From contig NZ_LTAO01000008.1 in NCBI RefSeq assembly GCF_001590785.1, positions 1 through 64,000 of the forward strand: a DNA stretch of 64,000 nt, in the 5' to 3' direction. The notes beneath the pieces were generated by a model. The model was not told where the DNA came from. It ran no database searches and was given only the letters and a program-made list of their open reading frames with translations. Source of the stretch: Alkalihalobacillus trypoxylicola (GTDB taxonomy: Bacteria; Bacillota; Bacilli; Bacillales; Bacillaceae_D). Shown piece after piece: positions 30,727 to 41,700 of the stretch (the first letter of the stretch is position 1; each line of letters opens with the position of its first letter). Made by a program: the position numbers and the translations under genes.

Positions 30727-30741
30727 TTTTATTTCATACTA
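30712..30741 (+). promoter_or_regulatory. Sporulation promoter of sspF (sigma-G/sigma-E type)
   Basis: GTCATATT at 30712-30719 and CATACTA at 30735-30741 fit the related sigma-G/sigma-E consensus (-10 CATACNA). sspF is a forespore gene in B. subtilis, so sigma-G is expected. Confidence 0.6.
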
Positions 30742-30789
30742 ATAATGTCGTTGTTCAACTTGTGTTTCTACAAAAAGGGGTTGTTTATC

Positions 30790-30969
30790 TTGTCAAGAAG
30801 AAGAGGAGTTATGTCAGATTCTTTAAAAGAAGAGATCGCGAAGGAACTTGGATTTTATGATACCGTGCAAAAAGAAGGCTGGGGCGGTATTAAGGCAAGA
30901 GATGCTGGTAATATGGTGAAAAGAGCCATTGAAATCGCTGAAGAGCAATTGAGCAACCGTAATCAATAG
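30790..30969 (+). CDS. sspF: Small acid-soluble spore protein SspF
   Basis: This is a 59-residue minor alpha/beta-type SASP relative. Starting at TTG 30790 it reads [20 protein letters not shown], then [21 protein letters not shown] and [13 protein letters not shown], which matches the family including the GGI(K)ARDAG block. The TTG is preceded by AAGGGG at 10 bases and gives the known N-terminus; longer upstream reading would cross the promoter. It binds spore DNA. Confidence 0.93.
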   Translation: MSRRRGVMSDSLKEEIAKELGFYDTVQKEGWGGIKARDAGNMVKRAIEIAEEQLSNRNQ

Positions 30970-31004
30970 TAAAAAACAATGAACAACGACAAGGTTTTGA
31001 AAGA

Positions 31005-31041
31005 AGGCAAGAGCTAGTGAGCTCTTGCCTTTTTAATTTTT
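31005..31041 (+). terminator. Intrinsic terminator after sspF
   Basis: AGGCAAGAGCT (31005-31015) pairs perfectly with AGCTCTTGCCT (31020-31030) over a 4-base loop, followed by T-rich sequence. Confidence 0.92.
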
Positions 31042-31119
31042 CAACTAATCATTAGTGTTTAAAAAAATAAATAAAGGGAAAGATAGATGTAACAAAAACT
31101 TATTTGGGAGTGGATAAAA

Positions 31120-31206
31120 ATGAGTTTACAAGAGTATATTAAATCTATTAATGAAATGCTAGAAAGTGCAAAAGATGAAGTGGATGAGGAAGAACAGTCA
31201 AATTAA
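31120..31206 (+). CDS. Candidate 28-residue acidic small protein
   Basis: ATG 31120 opens a 28-codon frame: MSLQEYIKSINEM then LESAKDEVDEEEQSN. TTGGGAGTGG lies 8-10 bases upstream as a plausible ribosome site. The frame sits between two independent terminators (31005-31041 and 31227-31250), so it would be its own transcription unit. The peptide is amphipathic and acidic, with a predicted helix. No family is recognised. The dedicated terminator argues that the region is transcribed, either for this peptide or as a small RNA. Confidence 0.5.
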   Translation: MSLQEYIKSINEMLESAKDEVDEEEQSN

Positions 31207-31226
31207 ACCATATTACATTTTACATA

Positions 31227-31250
31227 CTCCCTTTTTAGGGAGATTTTTTT
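31227..31250 (+). terminator. Intrinsic terminator after the 28-codon frame
   Basis: CTCCCT (31227-31232) pairs with AGGGAG (31237-31242), followed by ATTTTTTT. Confidence 0.85.
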
Positions 31251-31421
31251 GTTCGTTTACAAAAAAGTGAAAAGAATTTATCCTTTATGACTATACTAGA
31301 TATAAATCATCATAGGTTATGAGTAATTAGGCCGAAATGATTTCTATAAATGACGGTGGTATGTTATGAGAACTAGTGATAAAATAACGTAAGCAAATGG
31401 AAACTATAGAAGGTGACAATT

Positions 31422-32273
31422 TTGAAGTGTTCGATCAAAGCTCCTGCAAAAATCAATTTAACATTAGATACATTAAGAAAGCGTGAGGATGGCTATCATG
31501 AAGTCGAAATGATTATGACGACGGTAGATTTAGCTGATAGATTAGACTTTACTGATCGCGAGGATGGCAAAATTGTCATTGATGTGTCTGAAGGGTTCGT
31601 TCCAAACGACCACCGTAATTTAGCTTATCAGGCTGCTGAATTAATTAAAAAGCATTGTCAGGTTAAAAGAGGGGTTTCGATTTACATAACGAAAAGAATT
31701 CCTGTCTCTGCCGGGCTTGCTGGAGGTAGTAGTGATGCTGCGGCAACTCTTAAAGGTTTAAATCAATTATGGTCATTAGGATTAAGTTTAGATGAGTTAG
31801 CGATACTGGGTGAAAAAATTGGTTCAGATGTGCCATTTTGTATTTATGGAGGCACTGCATTAGCAACAGGTCGAGGAGAAAGAATTGAAAAAATTTCTTC
31901 ACCACCATCTTGTTGGGTTATTCTAGCCAAGCCGCCCATCGGTGTATCGACTGCAGATATTTATAATAAATTAAATATAAATAATATCCAACATCCAGAT
32001 ACAAAGGGAATGAAGAGCGCTATTGAACAAAAGGATTTTAAACAGATCTGTAAGCTTCTCCATAATACTCTAGAAAGCGTAACCCTTGATTTATATCCAG
32101 AAGTTCGACACATTAAGGAACAAATGGAGAAGTTCGGTGTAGACGGTGTGTTAATGAGTGGAAGTGGACCGACTGTGTTCGGGCTCGTAGAGAAGGAATC
32201 TCGAATGCATCGTGTGTATAATGGATTAAAAGGGTTTTGTAGTGATGTGTATGCTGTTCGATTAATAGGATGA
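31422..32273 (+). CDS. ispE: 4-diphosphocytidyl-2-C-methyl-D-erythritol kinase
   Basis: IspE is the fourth step of the MEP isoprenoid pathway. The GHMP kinase has [20 protein letters not shown], the phosphate loop [16 protein letters not shown] and the C-terminal [11 protein letters not shown]. Start TTG 31422 ([13 protein letters not shown]) is favoured by AAGGTG 8 bases upstream and by family alignment; GTG 31413 is the other option. Usual length, about 283 residues. Confidence 0.96.
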   Translation: MKCSIKAPAKINLTLDTLRKREDGYHEVEMIMTTVDLADRLDFTDREDGKIVIDVSEGFVPNDHRNLAYQAAELIKKHCQVKRGVSIYITKRIPVSAGLAGGSSDAAATLKGLNQLWSLGLSLDELAILGEKIGSDVPFCIYGGTALATGRGERIEKISSPPSCWVILAKPPIGVSTADIYNKLNINNIQHPDTKGMKSAIEQKDFKQICKLLHNTLESVTLDLYPEVRHIKEQMEKFGVDGVLMSGSGPTVFGLVEKESRMHRVYNGLKGFCSDVYAVRLIG

Positions 32274-32341
32274 ACAACTTGCCTAAATCCGTATGTTAGT
32301 GGTATCTTATTTATAAATAATTCGGATTTTGTGGAGGGACT

Positions 32342-33166
32342 ATGAAAAAATTAAAAAGAAGTGGAAGGTTAGTGGATATGACCTACTTTCTTTTACAACA
32401 TCCACATGAGATTATTTCATTAACCCACTTTGCTGCACGTTATCAGTCGGCTAAATCCTCGATAAGTGAGGATTTAGTGATCGTGAAGGAAATTTTTGAG
32501 GATGAAGGGTATGGTTCATTATTGACCATTCCAGGAGCAAGTGGTGGAGTGAAATATATTCCTAAGGTTGGTAAAGAGGAAGCAAGCGAGCTGGTTGATT
32601 CTATTATTGAGCAATTAGCTGTATCGGATCGAATATTACCAGGTGGCTACTTATACATGATGGATGTGCTAGGGAGTCCGCGTTTTAATAAAATGGTCGG
32701 TCGGTTATTTTCTGGTGCATTAGCTGATAAACAAATTGATGCCGTTTTAACGGTTGCTACAAAGGGGATTCCTCTTGCGTACGCAGTAGCAGATTATTTA
32801 AATGTTCCTGTTAGTATTATTCGTAGAGATCATCGAGTGACAGAAGGATCGATGGTAAGTATTAATTATGTATCTGGTTCATCGAAAAGAATACAAACTA
32901 TGACATTGGCCAGAAGAAGTATAGAACCTGGTTCCCGTGTGTTTATTGTCGATGATTTTATGAAAGCGGGAGGCACGATTCGAGGAATGATTGATTTACT
33001 AGCTGAGTTTGAAGCTGACTTAGTTGGGATTGGAGTGCTAGTTGAATCTGTCGAAGTCGAGGAAAAGCTAGTGGATGAGTATATTTCGATCACTCGGATA
33101 TCAGAGATTAACGTCCAAGAAAAGAAATTAAAAGTAGAAGCTGGAAATGTACTAGATAAATTATAA
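32342..33166 (+). CDS. purR: Purine operon repressor PurR
   Basis: PurR represses purine synthesis genes and is released by PRPP. The 274-residue protein joins an N-terminal winged helix (residues 1-75, LKRSGRLVDMTYFLLQHP) to a phosphoribosyltransferase-type domain whose PRPP loop is VFIVDDFMKAGGT. The order purR-ridA-spoVG is the B. subtilis order. ATG 32342 has GTGGAGGG upstream. Confidence 0.97.
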   Translation: MKKLKRSGRLVDMTYFLLQHPHEIISLTHFAARYQSAKSSISEDLVIVKEIFEDEGYGSLLTIPGASGGVKYIPKVGKEEASELVDSIIEQLAVSDRILPGGYLYMMDVLGSPRFNKMVGRLFSGALADKQIDAVLTVATKGIPLAYAVADYLNVPVSIIRRDHRVTEGSMVSINYVSGSSKRIQTMTLARRSIEPGSRVFIVDDFMKAGGTIRGMIDLLAEFEADLVGIGVLVESVEVEEKLVDEYISITRISEINVQEKKLKVEAGNVLDKL

Positions 33167-33190
33167 TCGATACTAAGAGGAGGAAATGTA

Positions 33191-33568
33191 ATGAAATTGG
33201 TTTATACGAAAGATGCACCAGATGCTATAGGTCCTTATTCTCAAGCGATGATTGTAAATAATATGGTGTATAGCTCCGGTCAAATTCCGCTAACGTCAGA
33301 TGGAGACCTTGTAAACGGTACTGTTGAAGAGCAAACTCATCAGGTTTTTAAAAATTTGAAGGCCGTATTAAAAGAGGCTGGTTCCTCTCTTGAAAAGGTA
33401 GTGAAAGCAACCGTATTTATTAAAAATATGGACGACTTCCCAGCTATTAACGAAGTATATGGACAATATTTCTCTGAACATAAACCAGCCCGTTCTTGTG
33501 TCGAGGTGGCTCGTTTGCCGAAGGATGTTTTAATAGAGATTGAAGTAATCGCTCTAGTAAATGAATAA
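33191..33568 (+). CDS. ridA: RidA-family enamine/imine deaminase (YabJ)
   Basis: RidA removes reactive enamines formed by PLP enzymes. The 125-residue protein has [21 protein letters not shown], the catalytic-site Arg in [15 protein letters not shown], and the terminal IEIEVIALV. It is 24 bases after purR with GGAGGAAATG, and a terminator follows. Confidence 0.97.
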   Translation: MKLVYTKDAPDAIGPYSQAMIVNNMVYSSGQIPLTSDGDLVNGTVEEQTHQVFKNLKAVLKEAGSSLEKVVKATVFIKNMDDFPAINEVYGQYFSEHKPARSCVEVARLPKDVLIEIEVIALVNE

Positions 33569-33581
33569 AACAATATCTTAA

Positions 33582-33619
33582 AAATAATGAAAGGAACTTT
33601 CCTTTCATTATTTTTTTTT
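33582..33619 (+). terminator. Intrinsic terminator after ridA
   Basis: AATAATGAAAGGAA pairs with TTCCTTTCATTATT over a very short loop, followed by a long T-run ending near 33619. Confidence 0.92.
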
Positions 33620-33734
33620 GGGAATTTTAGGTTGTACGTATGAAAAGGTATACAAAGTGAGAAATCTAAAAAGGTTTTTTAATATTTTCGTTTAGAAATT
33701 TCTCAAAAAGAAAGAAATTTTCTTAAATTAAAGA

Positions 33735-33760
33735 AGGATTTCCCAAATTTACCTCGAATT
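33735..33760 (+). promoter_or_regulatory. Sigma-H promoter of spoVG
   Basis: AGGATTT (33735-33741), a 14-base spacer and GAATT (33756-33760) match the sigma-H consensus and have the same spacing as I recall for the B. subtilis spoVG promoter. The AT-rich stretch upstream (33660-33734), with GAAATTTCT repeats, is where AbrB binds in B. subtilis; an AbrB role is inferred here. Confidence 0.85.
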
Positions 33761-33788
33761 AAGTGTAATAAGATTAAACAAACTATAG

Positions 33789-34094
<306 letters not shown>

Positions 34095-34101
34095 GTCTAC
34101 T

Positions 34102-34134
34102 AGTCTCACTTATCGTTAAGTGAGACTTCTTTTT
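34102..34134 (+). terminator. Intrinsic terminator after spoVG
   Basis: AGTCTCACTTA (34102-34112) pairs perfectly with TAAGTGAGACT (34117-34127), followed by Ts. Confidence 0.92.
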
Positions 34135-34322
34135 ATGCTCTAGGTGGTTCGATAAAATCGAAAACTACAACATAAATTACATGACCTTATCTAATTGAAT
34201 CGTACAGAAATTCTTAGTCATTTTTTAATTATCAAAAATTGTAAATGATTATAAAATGATTCCAATCTTTGAAATTTAGATGATCTTTTCTCTTTTCAAT
34301 GGAAATCTAGGTACCTTTCATC

Positions 34323-34351
34323 TTGAAATAGAAGCGAATTTGAGATATATT
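34323..34351 (+). promoter_or_regulatory. Sigma-A promoter of glmU
   Basis: TTGAAA (34323-34328), a 17-base spacer and TATATT (34346-34351), ending 36 bases before the glmU ATG. Confidence 0.7.
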
Positions 34352-34386
34352 CGTAATGGAAAAAAAGGATCGTCTGGGAGGAATCT

Positions 34387-35742
34387 ATGAGTAGTCGTTT
34401 TGCTATTATATTGGCTGCAGGCCAAGGAACACGAATGAAATCTAAGCTTTACAAGGTTCTTCATCCGGTTTGTGGAAAAGCAATGGTTCAACATGTCGTT
34501 GATCAAGTCAATCAATTAGGATTCGAAGAAAAAGTTACCGTTGTTGGACATGGTGCAGAAGATGTTCAGAAACAACTTGGGGATCAAATTTCTTATGTTG
34601 TACAGAAGGAACAATTAGGAACAGGTCATGCCGTTTTGCAAGCTGAGCCTGTATTATCAGGGAAAAGCGGGATAACAATTGTTCTTTGTGGAGATACTCC
34701 TCTTATTACAGCAGAAACGATTGAGCAATTAATTAAAACCCACGAACAAGAACAAGCGAAAGTAACAGTTTTAACGGCAGTAGCTCCTAATCCGACTGGA
34801 TATGGAAGAGTAATTCGTGGTAATAAAGGGCTTGTTGAACGAATTGTTGAACAGAAAGATGCGACAAAAGAAGAACAACTCGTTAATGAAATTAATACAG
34901 GAACTTATTGTTTTGATAATGAGACTCTCTTCCAGGCATTAGCGCAGGTTGGAAATGATAATGCTCAAGGTGAATATTATTTACCAGATGTAATTGAGAT
35001 TGTTCAATCTTCAGGAGGGAAGGTAGCTGCTTACCAAACAGAGTCTATGGAAGAGACGATAGGTGTTAATGACCGAGTAGCCCTTTCTGAAGCAGAAACA
35101 ATTATGAAAAAGAGAATTAACGAAAAGTGGATGCGTGAGGGGGTTACGATAGTAGACCCTAACCAAACGTATATATCTAGTGATGCAAAAATTGGCCAAG
35201 ATACGGTAATTTATCCAGGAACCATGATTCAAGGTGATGTGATAATAGGCGAAAATTGCATAATTGGTCCAAATAGTGAACTTAAAAACTGTCAAATCGG
35301 GAATCGATCGAATATTAAACAATCAGTGATTCATGATAGTCAAGTAGGAAACGAGGTGCAGGTTGGTCCCTTTGCCCATATTAGACCACAATCGCAACTT
35401 CATGATAAAGTAAAGGTTGGTAACTTTGTTGAAATTAAAAAAGCAAAAATAGGGTATGGAAGTAAAGCCTCCCATTTAAGTTATATTGGTGATGCTGACA
35501 TCGGTGAAGATGTAAACTTTGGATGTGGGGCTATAACGGTTAATTATGATGGTCACAATAAATTTCTGACCAAGGTAGAGGACCGAGCTTTTATAGGATG
35601 TAATAGTAATTTAATTGCACCTGTAACCGTTGGAGCAGATACTCTAATTGCTGCGGGCTCAACCATTACCGATGATGTTCCAGATCGTGCGTTATCAATT
35701 GCAAGAGCTAGACAGACAAACAAAGAAGACTATCGCAAATAG
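34387..35742 (+). CDS. glmU: UDP-N-acetylglucosamine pyrophosphorylase / acetyltransferase
   Basis: GlmU makes UDP-GlcNAc for peptidoglycan and teichoic acids in two steps. The N-terminal nucleotidyltransferase begins [15 protein letters not shown] and has CGDTPLI. The C-terminal left-handed beta helix (from about residue 250) shows hexapeptide repeats and the acetyltransferase site [15 protein letters not shown]-like segment and [11 protein letters not shown]. Length 451 is normal. The next gene, prs, lies 41 bases downstream. Confidence 0.98.
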   Translation: MSSRFAIILAAGQGTRMKSKLYKVLHPVCGKAMVQHVVDQVNQLGFEEKVTVVGHGAEDVQKQLGDQISYVVQKEQLGTGHAVLQAEPVLSGKSGITIVLCGDTPLITAETIEQLIKTHEQEQAKVTVLTAVAPNPTGYGRVIRGNKGLVERIVEQKDATKEEQLVNEINTGTYCFDNETLFQALAQVGNDNAQGEYYLPDVIEIVQSSGGKVAAYQTESMEETIGVNDRVALSEAETIMKKRINEKWMREGVTIVDPNQTYISSDAKIGQDTVIYPGTMIQGDVIIGENCIIGPNSELKNCQIGNRSNIKQSVIHDSQVGNEVQVGPFAHIRPQSQLHDKVKVGNFVEIKKAKIGYGSKASHLSYIGDADIGEDVNFGCGAITVNYDGHNKFLTKVEDRAFIGCNSNLIAPVTVGADTLIAAGSTITDDVPDRALSIARARQTNKEDYRK

Positions 35743-35783
35743 AAAAAACGAAACAATTGAAAATGTGGAGGGAACGTAAACAA

Positions 35784-36734
35784 ATGGCTAAGTATGGTGA
35801 TTCAAGGTTAAAGGTATTTACATTGAATTCTAACAAGGGGCTTGCTCACGAAATCACTGAACATATCGGAGTTCCAATGGGAAAAAGTTCGGTTATGCGC
35901 TTTAGTGATGGTGAGGTTCAAATTAATATTGAAGAAAGTATTCGTGGCTGTGACGTTTATTTAATTCAATCAACTTCTGCTCCTGCAAATGAGCATATTA
36001 TGGAATTGTTAATTATGATTGATGCATTAAAACGAGCATCAGCTAAAACAATTAACATTGTTATGCCTTATTACGGGTATGCACGTCAAGATAGAAAAGC
36101 CCGTGCTAGAGAGCCAATTACTTCAAAGCTAGTAGCAAATCTCCTTGAAACGGCTGGTGCTACTAGAGTGTTAACATTAGATTTACATGCCACTCAAATT
36201 CAAGGTTTCTTTGATATTCCGGTTGATCAGTTAATGGGTGTTCCTATTTTATCTGATTATTTTAAGCAAAAGAGATTAGATGATTTAGTCATTGTGTCAC
36301 CGGACCATGGTGGGGTAGTTCGAGCTAGAAAGATGGCCGACCGATTAAAAGCGCCTATTGCTATTATTGATAAACGTCGTCCAAAGCCGAATGTATCTGA
36401 GGTCATGAATATTGTCGGTAATATTGAAGGAAAGACGGCTATTATTATTGATGATATTATCGATACAGCAGGAACGATTACTTTAGCAGCAAATGCTTTA
36501 ATGGAGCATGGAGCAAAAGAGGTTTATGCATGCTGTACTCATCCTGTTTTATCAGGTCCAGCGATTGAACGTATTAAAAATTCGAAGATAAAAGAATTAG
36601 TTGTCACCAATTCGATTGTATTACCAGAGGAAAAAATTATCGATAAGATTACTCCTCTATCTGTCGCTCCGCTAATGGCAGAGGCGATTATTCGCGTTCA
36701 CGAGCATGTATCTGTTAGTACACTATTTGATTAA
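35784..36734 (+). CDS. prs: Ribose-phosphate pyrophosphokinase
   Basis: Prs makes PRPP for nucleotides, histidine and tryptophan; PRPP is also the effector of PurR encoded upstream. About 316 residues: [52 protein letters not shown] and the PRPP loop [16 protein letters not shown] 35784 with GTGGAGGGAACG is chosen over an in-frame ATG 27 bases upstream, because it begins at the family N-terminus. Confidence 0.98.
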   Translation: MAKYGDSRLKVFTLNSNKGLAHEITEHIGVPMGKSSVMRFSDGEVQINIEESIRGCDVYLIQSTSAPANEHIMELLIMIDALKRASAKTINIVMPYYGYARQDRKARAREPITSKLVANLLETAGATRVLTLDLHATQIQGFFDIPVDQLMGVPILSDYFKQKRLDDLVIVSPDHGGVVRARKMADRLKAPIAIIDKRRPKPNVSEVMNIVGNIEGKTAIIIDDIIDTAGTITLAANALMEHGAKEVYACCTHPVLSGPAIERIKNSKIKELVVTNSIVLPEEKIIDKITPLSVAPLMAEAIIRVHEHVSVSTLFD

Positions 36735-36747
36735 TTTCTAAAATAAG

Positions 36748-36772
36748 GTTTGAACCTTTACGTTTAGGGGAA
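36748..36772 (+). promoter_or_regulatory. Sigma-B promoter of ctc
   Basis: GTTTGA (36748-36753), a 13-base spacer and GGGGAA (36767-36772) closely follow the sigma-B consensus GTTTAA-N12/14-GGGTAT. ctc is the classical general-stress gene of B. subtilis, supporting the call. Confidence 0.75.
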
Positions 36773-36819
36773 CACATAAGGTATGTAGATATGTGGAAAA
36801 CTAACTTGAGGTGATAAAA

Positions 36820-37452
36820 GTGGCTACAGTATTGAAAGCAAATAAACGTGAAAATTTACAGAGCTCAACAACAAGAAAATTACGTAAAGATGGCTTTTTA
36901 CCAGGTGTTTTATACGGTGGAAAAATTGATAGTCAGCCAATATCCGTCGAGTCAGTTGAATTTTTAAAAACGATTCGAGAAATTGGTAAGAATGGTATTT
37001 TTTCATTAGATGTAAACGGAGGAAAAAAGCATCAAGTCATGCTCTATGATTTACAAACGGACCCTCTAAAAAATGATTTCGTTCATGTTGATTTTTTTGA
37101 GGTAGATATGACCTCTGAAATTGAAGCTGAGGTAGCGGTTCAATTGACAGGTGATGCTCCGGGTTCTAACGAAGGTGGAATTGTTTCACATTTAATGTAT
37201 AACATTACGGTAAATTGCTTACCTTCTGATATTCCTGAAAATATTGAAGTTGATATTTCATCGTTGAACATTGGTGATTCTATTCAAATAGCTGATATTA
37301 GAGATTCTGTATCAGTTGATATTACTAATGAGGATGAAGAAACGATTGTTGTCGTTCAAGCTCCTGCTGCAGAGGTAGAGCCAGATGAGTCTGGTGAAGC
37401 GGAGGATGCCGAGCCGGAAGTTATTAATGAAAAGAATGAAGAAGAAGATTAA
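36820..37452 (+). CDS. ctc: General stress ribosomal protein Ctc (bL25 family)
   Basis: Ctc is the long form of ribosomal protein L25 that binds 5S rRNA and is induced by stress. An N-terminal L25 domain (1-92: KANKRENLQSSTTRKLRKDG, LPGVLYGG) precedes a TL5/CTC C-terminal beta domain and an acidic Glu/Asp tail from about residue 185. GTG 36820 (MATVLKAN) follows GAGGTG and fits the family start. Confidence 0.94.
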   Translation: MATVLKANKRENLQSSTTRKLRKDGFLPGVLYGGKIDSQPISVESVEFLKTIREIGKNGIFSLDVNGGKKHQVMLYDLQTDPLKNDFVHVDFFEVDMTSEIEAEVAVQLTGDAPGSNEGGIVSHLMYNITVNCLPSDIPENIEVDISSLNIGDSIQIADIRDSVSVDITNEDEETIVVVQAPAAEVEPDESGEAEDAEPEVINEKNEEED

Positions 37453-37478
37453 TTTTAAAAAAGCTTATATAGATTTAA

Positions 37479-37510
37479 AGAAGGTATAGTCCTATTAGGG
37501 CTATACCTTT
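37479..37510 (+). terminator. Hairpin after ctc
   Basis: AAGGTATAGTCC pairs with GGGCTATACCTT across a short loop. The T-run is short, so termination is likely but not certain. Confidence 0.7.
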
Positions 37511-37622
37511 GAGCCTGTCATGAAGGCGTTTTTTTCGATTAGACAGACTGTGACTATACTCGAAAAACGAATACATTCATGAAGCTCATCGTTAGAGTTT
37601 CAAATAATGGGGGCGGGAAACG

Positions 37623-38180
37623 TTGAAGTTAATTGTTGGATTAGGGAATCCAGGTAGCAAATATGAACATACGAGGCATAATATTGGCTTTGATATTATT
37701 GACTATTGCAGTGAATACTTTGATATCCCTTTAGATAAAAGTAAATTTAAAGGTGTATATGGTAGTGGCGTCGTGAACGGAGAAAAAATTTATTTACTTA
37801 AGCCACTAACCTATATGAATCTATCCGGGGAATCGGTTAGACCTCTTATGGATTATTATCAAATACCATTAGAAGATTTTGTAGTGATATATGATGATCT
37901 TGATTTGCCAGTTGGAAAAATTAGATTACGAAAAAAAGGAAGTGCTGGAGGACATAATGGCATTAAGTCATTAATTCAGCATCTAGGAACACAGGAATTC
38001 AATCGAATTCGTGTAGGAATTGATCGCCCTCAAAATGGAGAAGCCATCGTTTCCTACGTATTAGGAAACTATAGAGAGGAAGAGATCGATTCTATAGAAG
38101 ATTCCGTTAAGCAATCCACAAAAGCAGTAGAAGCATGGACTAAATCAACTTTCCTTGAAGTGATGAACGCATTTAATTAG
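37623..38180 (+). CDS. pth: Peptidyl-tRNA hydrolase (SpoVC)
   Basis: Pth frees tRNA from stalled peptidyl-tRNA. The 185-residue protein has LIVGLGNPGSKYEHTRHNIG, including the catalytic His, and YMNLSGESV, VIYDDLDLPVG, GSAGGHNGIKS. It starts at TTG 37623 with GGGGGCGGG upstream. The usual gene order ctc-pth-fin-mfd is kept. Confidence 0.97.
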   Translation: MKLIVGLGNPGSKYEHTRHNIGFDIIDYCSEYFDIPLDKSKFKGVYGSGVVNGEKIYLLKPLTYMNLSGESVRPLMDYYQIPLEDFVVIYDDLDLPVGKIRLRKKGSAGGHNGIKSLIQHLGTQEFNRIRVGIDRPQNGEAIVSYVLGNYREEEIDSIEDSVKQSTKAVEAWTKSTFLEVMNAFN

Positions 38181-38247
38181 TGAATAGCTTCCTTCATATA
38201 AGAACATACTAGTAAATATATGTTTTATATAAGGGGGCTTTAAAAAA

Positions 38248-38478
38248 ATGAGCATTTATTACCATTGCCGACATTGCCAAACCTCCCTAGGAGAGCTAGA
38301 GGGAAATCAGCATGATATGAAAGAGTTAGGTTTTCACCAATTAAGCTCACAGGAGAGACAGGATGTATTGACTTATCAAGAAAACGGTGATATACAAGTG
38401 AGAGTGATATGTGAGGATTGTCACGAAGCATTAACAAGAAATCCAAACTACTATGAACTGGATTTATTCATTCAATAA
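38248..38478 (+). CDS. fin: Anti-sigma-F factor Fin (YabK)
   Basis: Fin shuts down sigma-F to allow the switch to sigma-G in the forespore. The 76-residue protein has two Cys pairs, CRHCQTSLGELE and CEDCHEALTRNPNYYELDLF, as in the family. It begins MSIYYHCRHC and has AAGGGGG upstream. With csfB in the same window, both small zinc-binding sigma switches of the forespore are present. Confidence 0.93.
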   Translation: MSIYYHCRHCQTSLGELEGNQHDMKELGFHQLSSQERQDVLTYQENGDIQVRVICEDCHEALTRNPNYYELDLFIQ

Positions 38479-38545
38479 TGAAAATATGTAAGGGTATTTA
38501 AAGAAATATACCGTATTTTTCGTTCTTTAGAATAAATCGGCTTTG

Positions 38546-38572
38546 GCTAAGTGAGCCAAAGCATTTTTCTGT
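38546..38572 (+). terminator. Intrinsic terminator after fin
   Basis: GCTTTGGCT pairs with AGCCAAAGC over a 5-base loop, followed by ATTTTT. It separates fin from mfd. Confidence 0.85.
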
Positions 38573-38762
38573 TACTGATTACTTTAATGTATCTCATTTT
38601 AATTAGTGAATGAAAATGGAATAAACCAGGCTTTGTTCGAGTAGGTTTATGTAACATAGAATTGTTGACTGTCTTACTGGTTACTAGAGTATAAACTTTA
38701 CATATAAAATTCATAAATGTTCGATATTAGGAATGAAAAGTGTTGAAAGCAGGGGGAAAAGA

Positions 38763-41700
38763 ATGATAGGATTGCAAAATTATATTCGAAACAACGAGGA
38801 GATTAGAGCACTCGTAAATGGAATAGATTCTAACTTAAATGAGCAATTGCTTTCCGGATTAACAGGATCTGCTCGTACACTAGTTATGGCAACGATCTAT
38901 CGTGAATCTAAGCGCTCTCAATTAGTTGTAACCCACAATTTATTTCAAGCTCAAAAGCTCCATGAAGATTTAATAGATTTGTTATCAGAGGATGAGGTAT
39001 TACTCTACCCGGTTAATGAATTAATTTCCTCGGAAATTGCCATTGCAAGCCCTGAAATGAAGGCACAACGGATAGATGTGCTTAATAAGCTGATTTCTGG
39101 GTTTAGCGGCATCGTCATTGTTCCATTGGCTGGTGTGAGAAGGCTTTTGCCACCATCATCCTATTGGAAAAATAGTCAAATTCATCTTCAGGTTGAAAAA
39201 GATATAGGAAGTATTGAGAGTTTACTTAAAAAGTTAATTTCAATGGGATTTGAGAGAGTAGATATGGTTAGTACACCTGGAGAAGTAAGTGTTCGAGGTG
39301 GCATTATTGATCTCTATCCTTTGACTGAAGCGGATCCTGTTCGGATTGAATTGTTTGATACAGAGATTGATTCTATTCGAACCTTTTCAATTGAAGACCA
39401 GCGTTCAAAAGAAGAGCTAAAAAAGATGACGATCACACCTGCCTCGGAAATTTTACTCTATAGTGATGATTACAAAAGAGGTAGTGAGACGCTCTCACAA
39501 TCATTGGCTCAATCATTAAAAAAAGTCAAAAGCACGGAAATTAAAGAAAAGCTAAATAGAAACATTTCATATGAAATCGGTCAGTTAAAAAATGAAACTG
39601 AATTTCAGGGAATGTATAAATACATGGGTCTCTATTATGAAGGTGTTCATTCCATCATTTCGTATATGAATCAGGATACGATTATCTTTATTGATGAAAT
39701 TAGCCGTGTTAAGGAAATGTCTGAATCTTTACAAAAGGAAGAGGCGCAGTGGAGCACTGCTTTAATCGAGCAGGGTGAAATTGTTCATGACGTAACGTTA
39801 TCTGTCGATGCATTAGAAGAAATGAAGCAAACTTCATACCCTATTAATTATTTGTCTCTTTTTATTAAGCATGTGCCTTCAACAAATCCACAAAATATTA
39901 TTAATTTTAATTGTAAGTCGATGCAAAATTTCCACGGACAGCTGGAGCTACTAAGTTCAGAACTCAAACGCTGGAAAAGTTCTGACCACGCCATTGTTTT
40001 TATAGCGGGGACAAAGGAACGAGCTAATCGATTATCACTTAACCTAGAGGATGAAGGTATTGTAGCGAGTATTGTGGAAGCAAGAACTGAATTGACTAAG
40101 GGTTCTGTCCATATTATGACAGGCTCTCTTCATAGTGGATTTGAACTCCCTCTTCAAAAGCTAATCGTAATTACAGAAGAAGAGGTTTTTACAAAGCAAT
40201 CTAAAAGGGCGCCTAGAAGACAAAAATTATCTAACGCAGAACGAATTAAAAGTCATTCAGAGCTAAAAGTTGGGGATTTAATAGTTCATACCAATCATGG
40301 AATTGGTAAATATTTAGGTGTAGAAACACTAGAATTCAACGGTGTTCATAAGGATTATTTACATTTACGCTATGCGGGTAATGACAAGCTTTATGTTCCT
40401 GTGGAGCAAATTGACCAAGTACAAAAATATGCAGGTTCTGAGGAAAAGGAGCCCAAAATATATGCACTTGGTGGAAGTGATTGGAAAAAGGTAAAGAAAA
40501 AGGTTCAATCCTCCGTCGAAGATATAGCAGATGATTTAATTAAGCTATATGCTGAAAGAGAAGCTAGTAAAGGCTTTGCATTTAGTAGTGATGGACCTGA
40601 GCAAGCTGAGTTTGAATCTTCCTTCCAGTATCAAGAAACCGAGGACCAATTAAGAGCTGTCGATGAAATTAAAGAGGATATGGAAAAAGAAAGGCCAATG
40701 GATCGTTTATTATGTGGCGATGTTGGCTATGGAAAAACGGAGGTTGCCATTCGTGCTGCTTTTAAGTCTATTAATGATGGAAAGCAAGTTGCGATATTGG
40801 TGCCTACGACAATTCTAGCTCAGCAGCATTATGAAACCATTAAAGAGCGTTTTTCAGAATATCCTATTAATATAGGAGTACTTAGTCGTTTTCGCTCTAA
40901 AAAAGAGCAAACACAGACACTAAAGGGATTAAAGGCAGGGTCGGTTGATTTAGTTGTTGGTACACATAGATTACTTTCAAAAGATGTTGTATTTAAAGAT
41001 TTAGGGTTATTAATTGTCGATGAAGAACAGCGATTTGGTGTAACACATAAAGAGAAAATTAAGAAATTAAAGGCTAATATTGATGTGCTAACTTTAACAG
41101 CAACTCCTATTCCAAGAACTTTGCACATGTCGATGTTAGGTGTTCGAGATTTGTCTGTTATTGAAACGCCACCAGAAAATCGCTTCCCGGTTCAAACTTA
41201 TGTAGTGGAATATAATGCAGCGCTTGTTCGTGAAGCCATTGAGAGAGAGCTTACACGGGGAGGTCAAGTATACTTCCTCTATAACCGTGTCGAAGATATA
41301 GAAAGAATGTCTGAGCAAATCTCTATGCTCGTTCCTGATGCAAAAGTAAGCTTTGCCCATGGACAAATGAATGAAAGAGAGCTCGAAGGAATTATTCTCG
41401 ATTTCCTTGAAGGAAATAGTGATGTTCTTGTAACAACAACGATTATTGAAACCGGTGTTGATATTCCTAATGTGAATACGTTAATTATCCATAGTGCGGA
41501 CAAGATGGGACTATCTCAGCTCTATCAAATTCGTGGACGAGTTGGACGCTCTAATCGAGTTGCCTATGCGTATTTTACGTATCAAAGAGATAAGGTCTTA
41601 TCTGAGGTAGCTGAAAAAAGACTACAGGCGATTAAAGAATTTACGGAATTAGGGTCAGGATTTAAAATTGCGATGAGAGATTTATCCATTCGTGGAGCTG

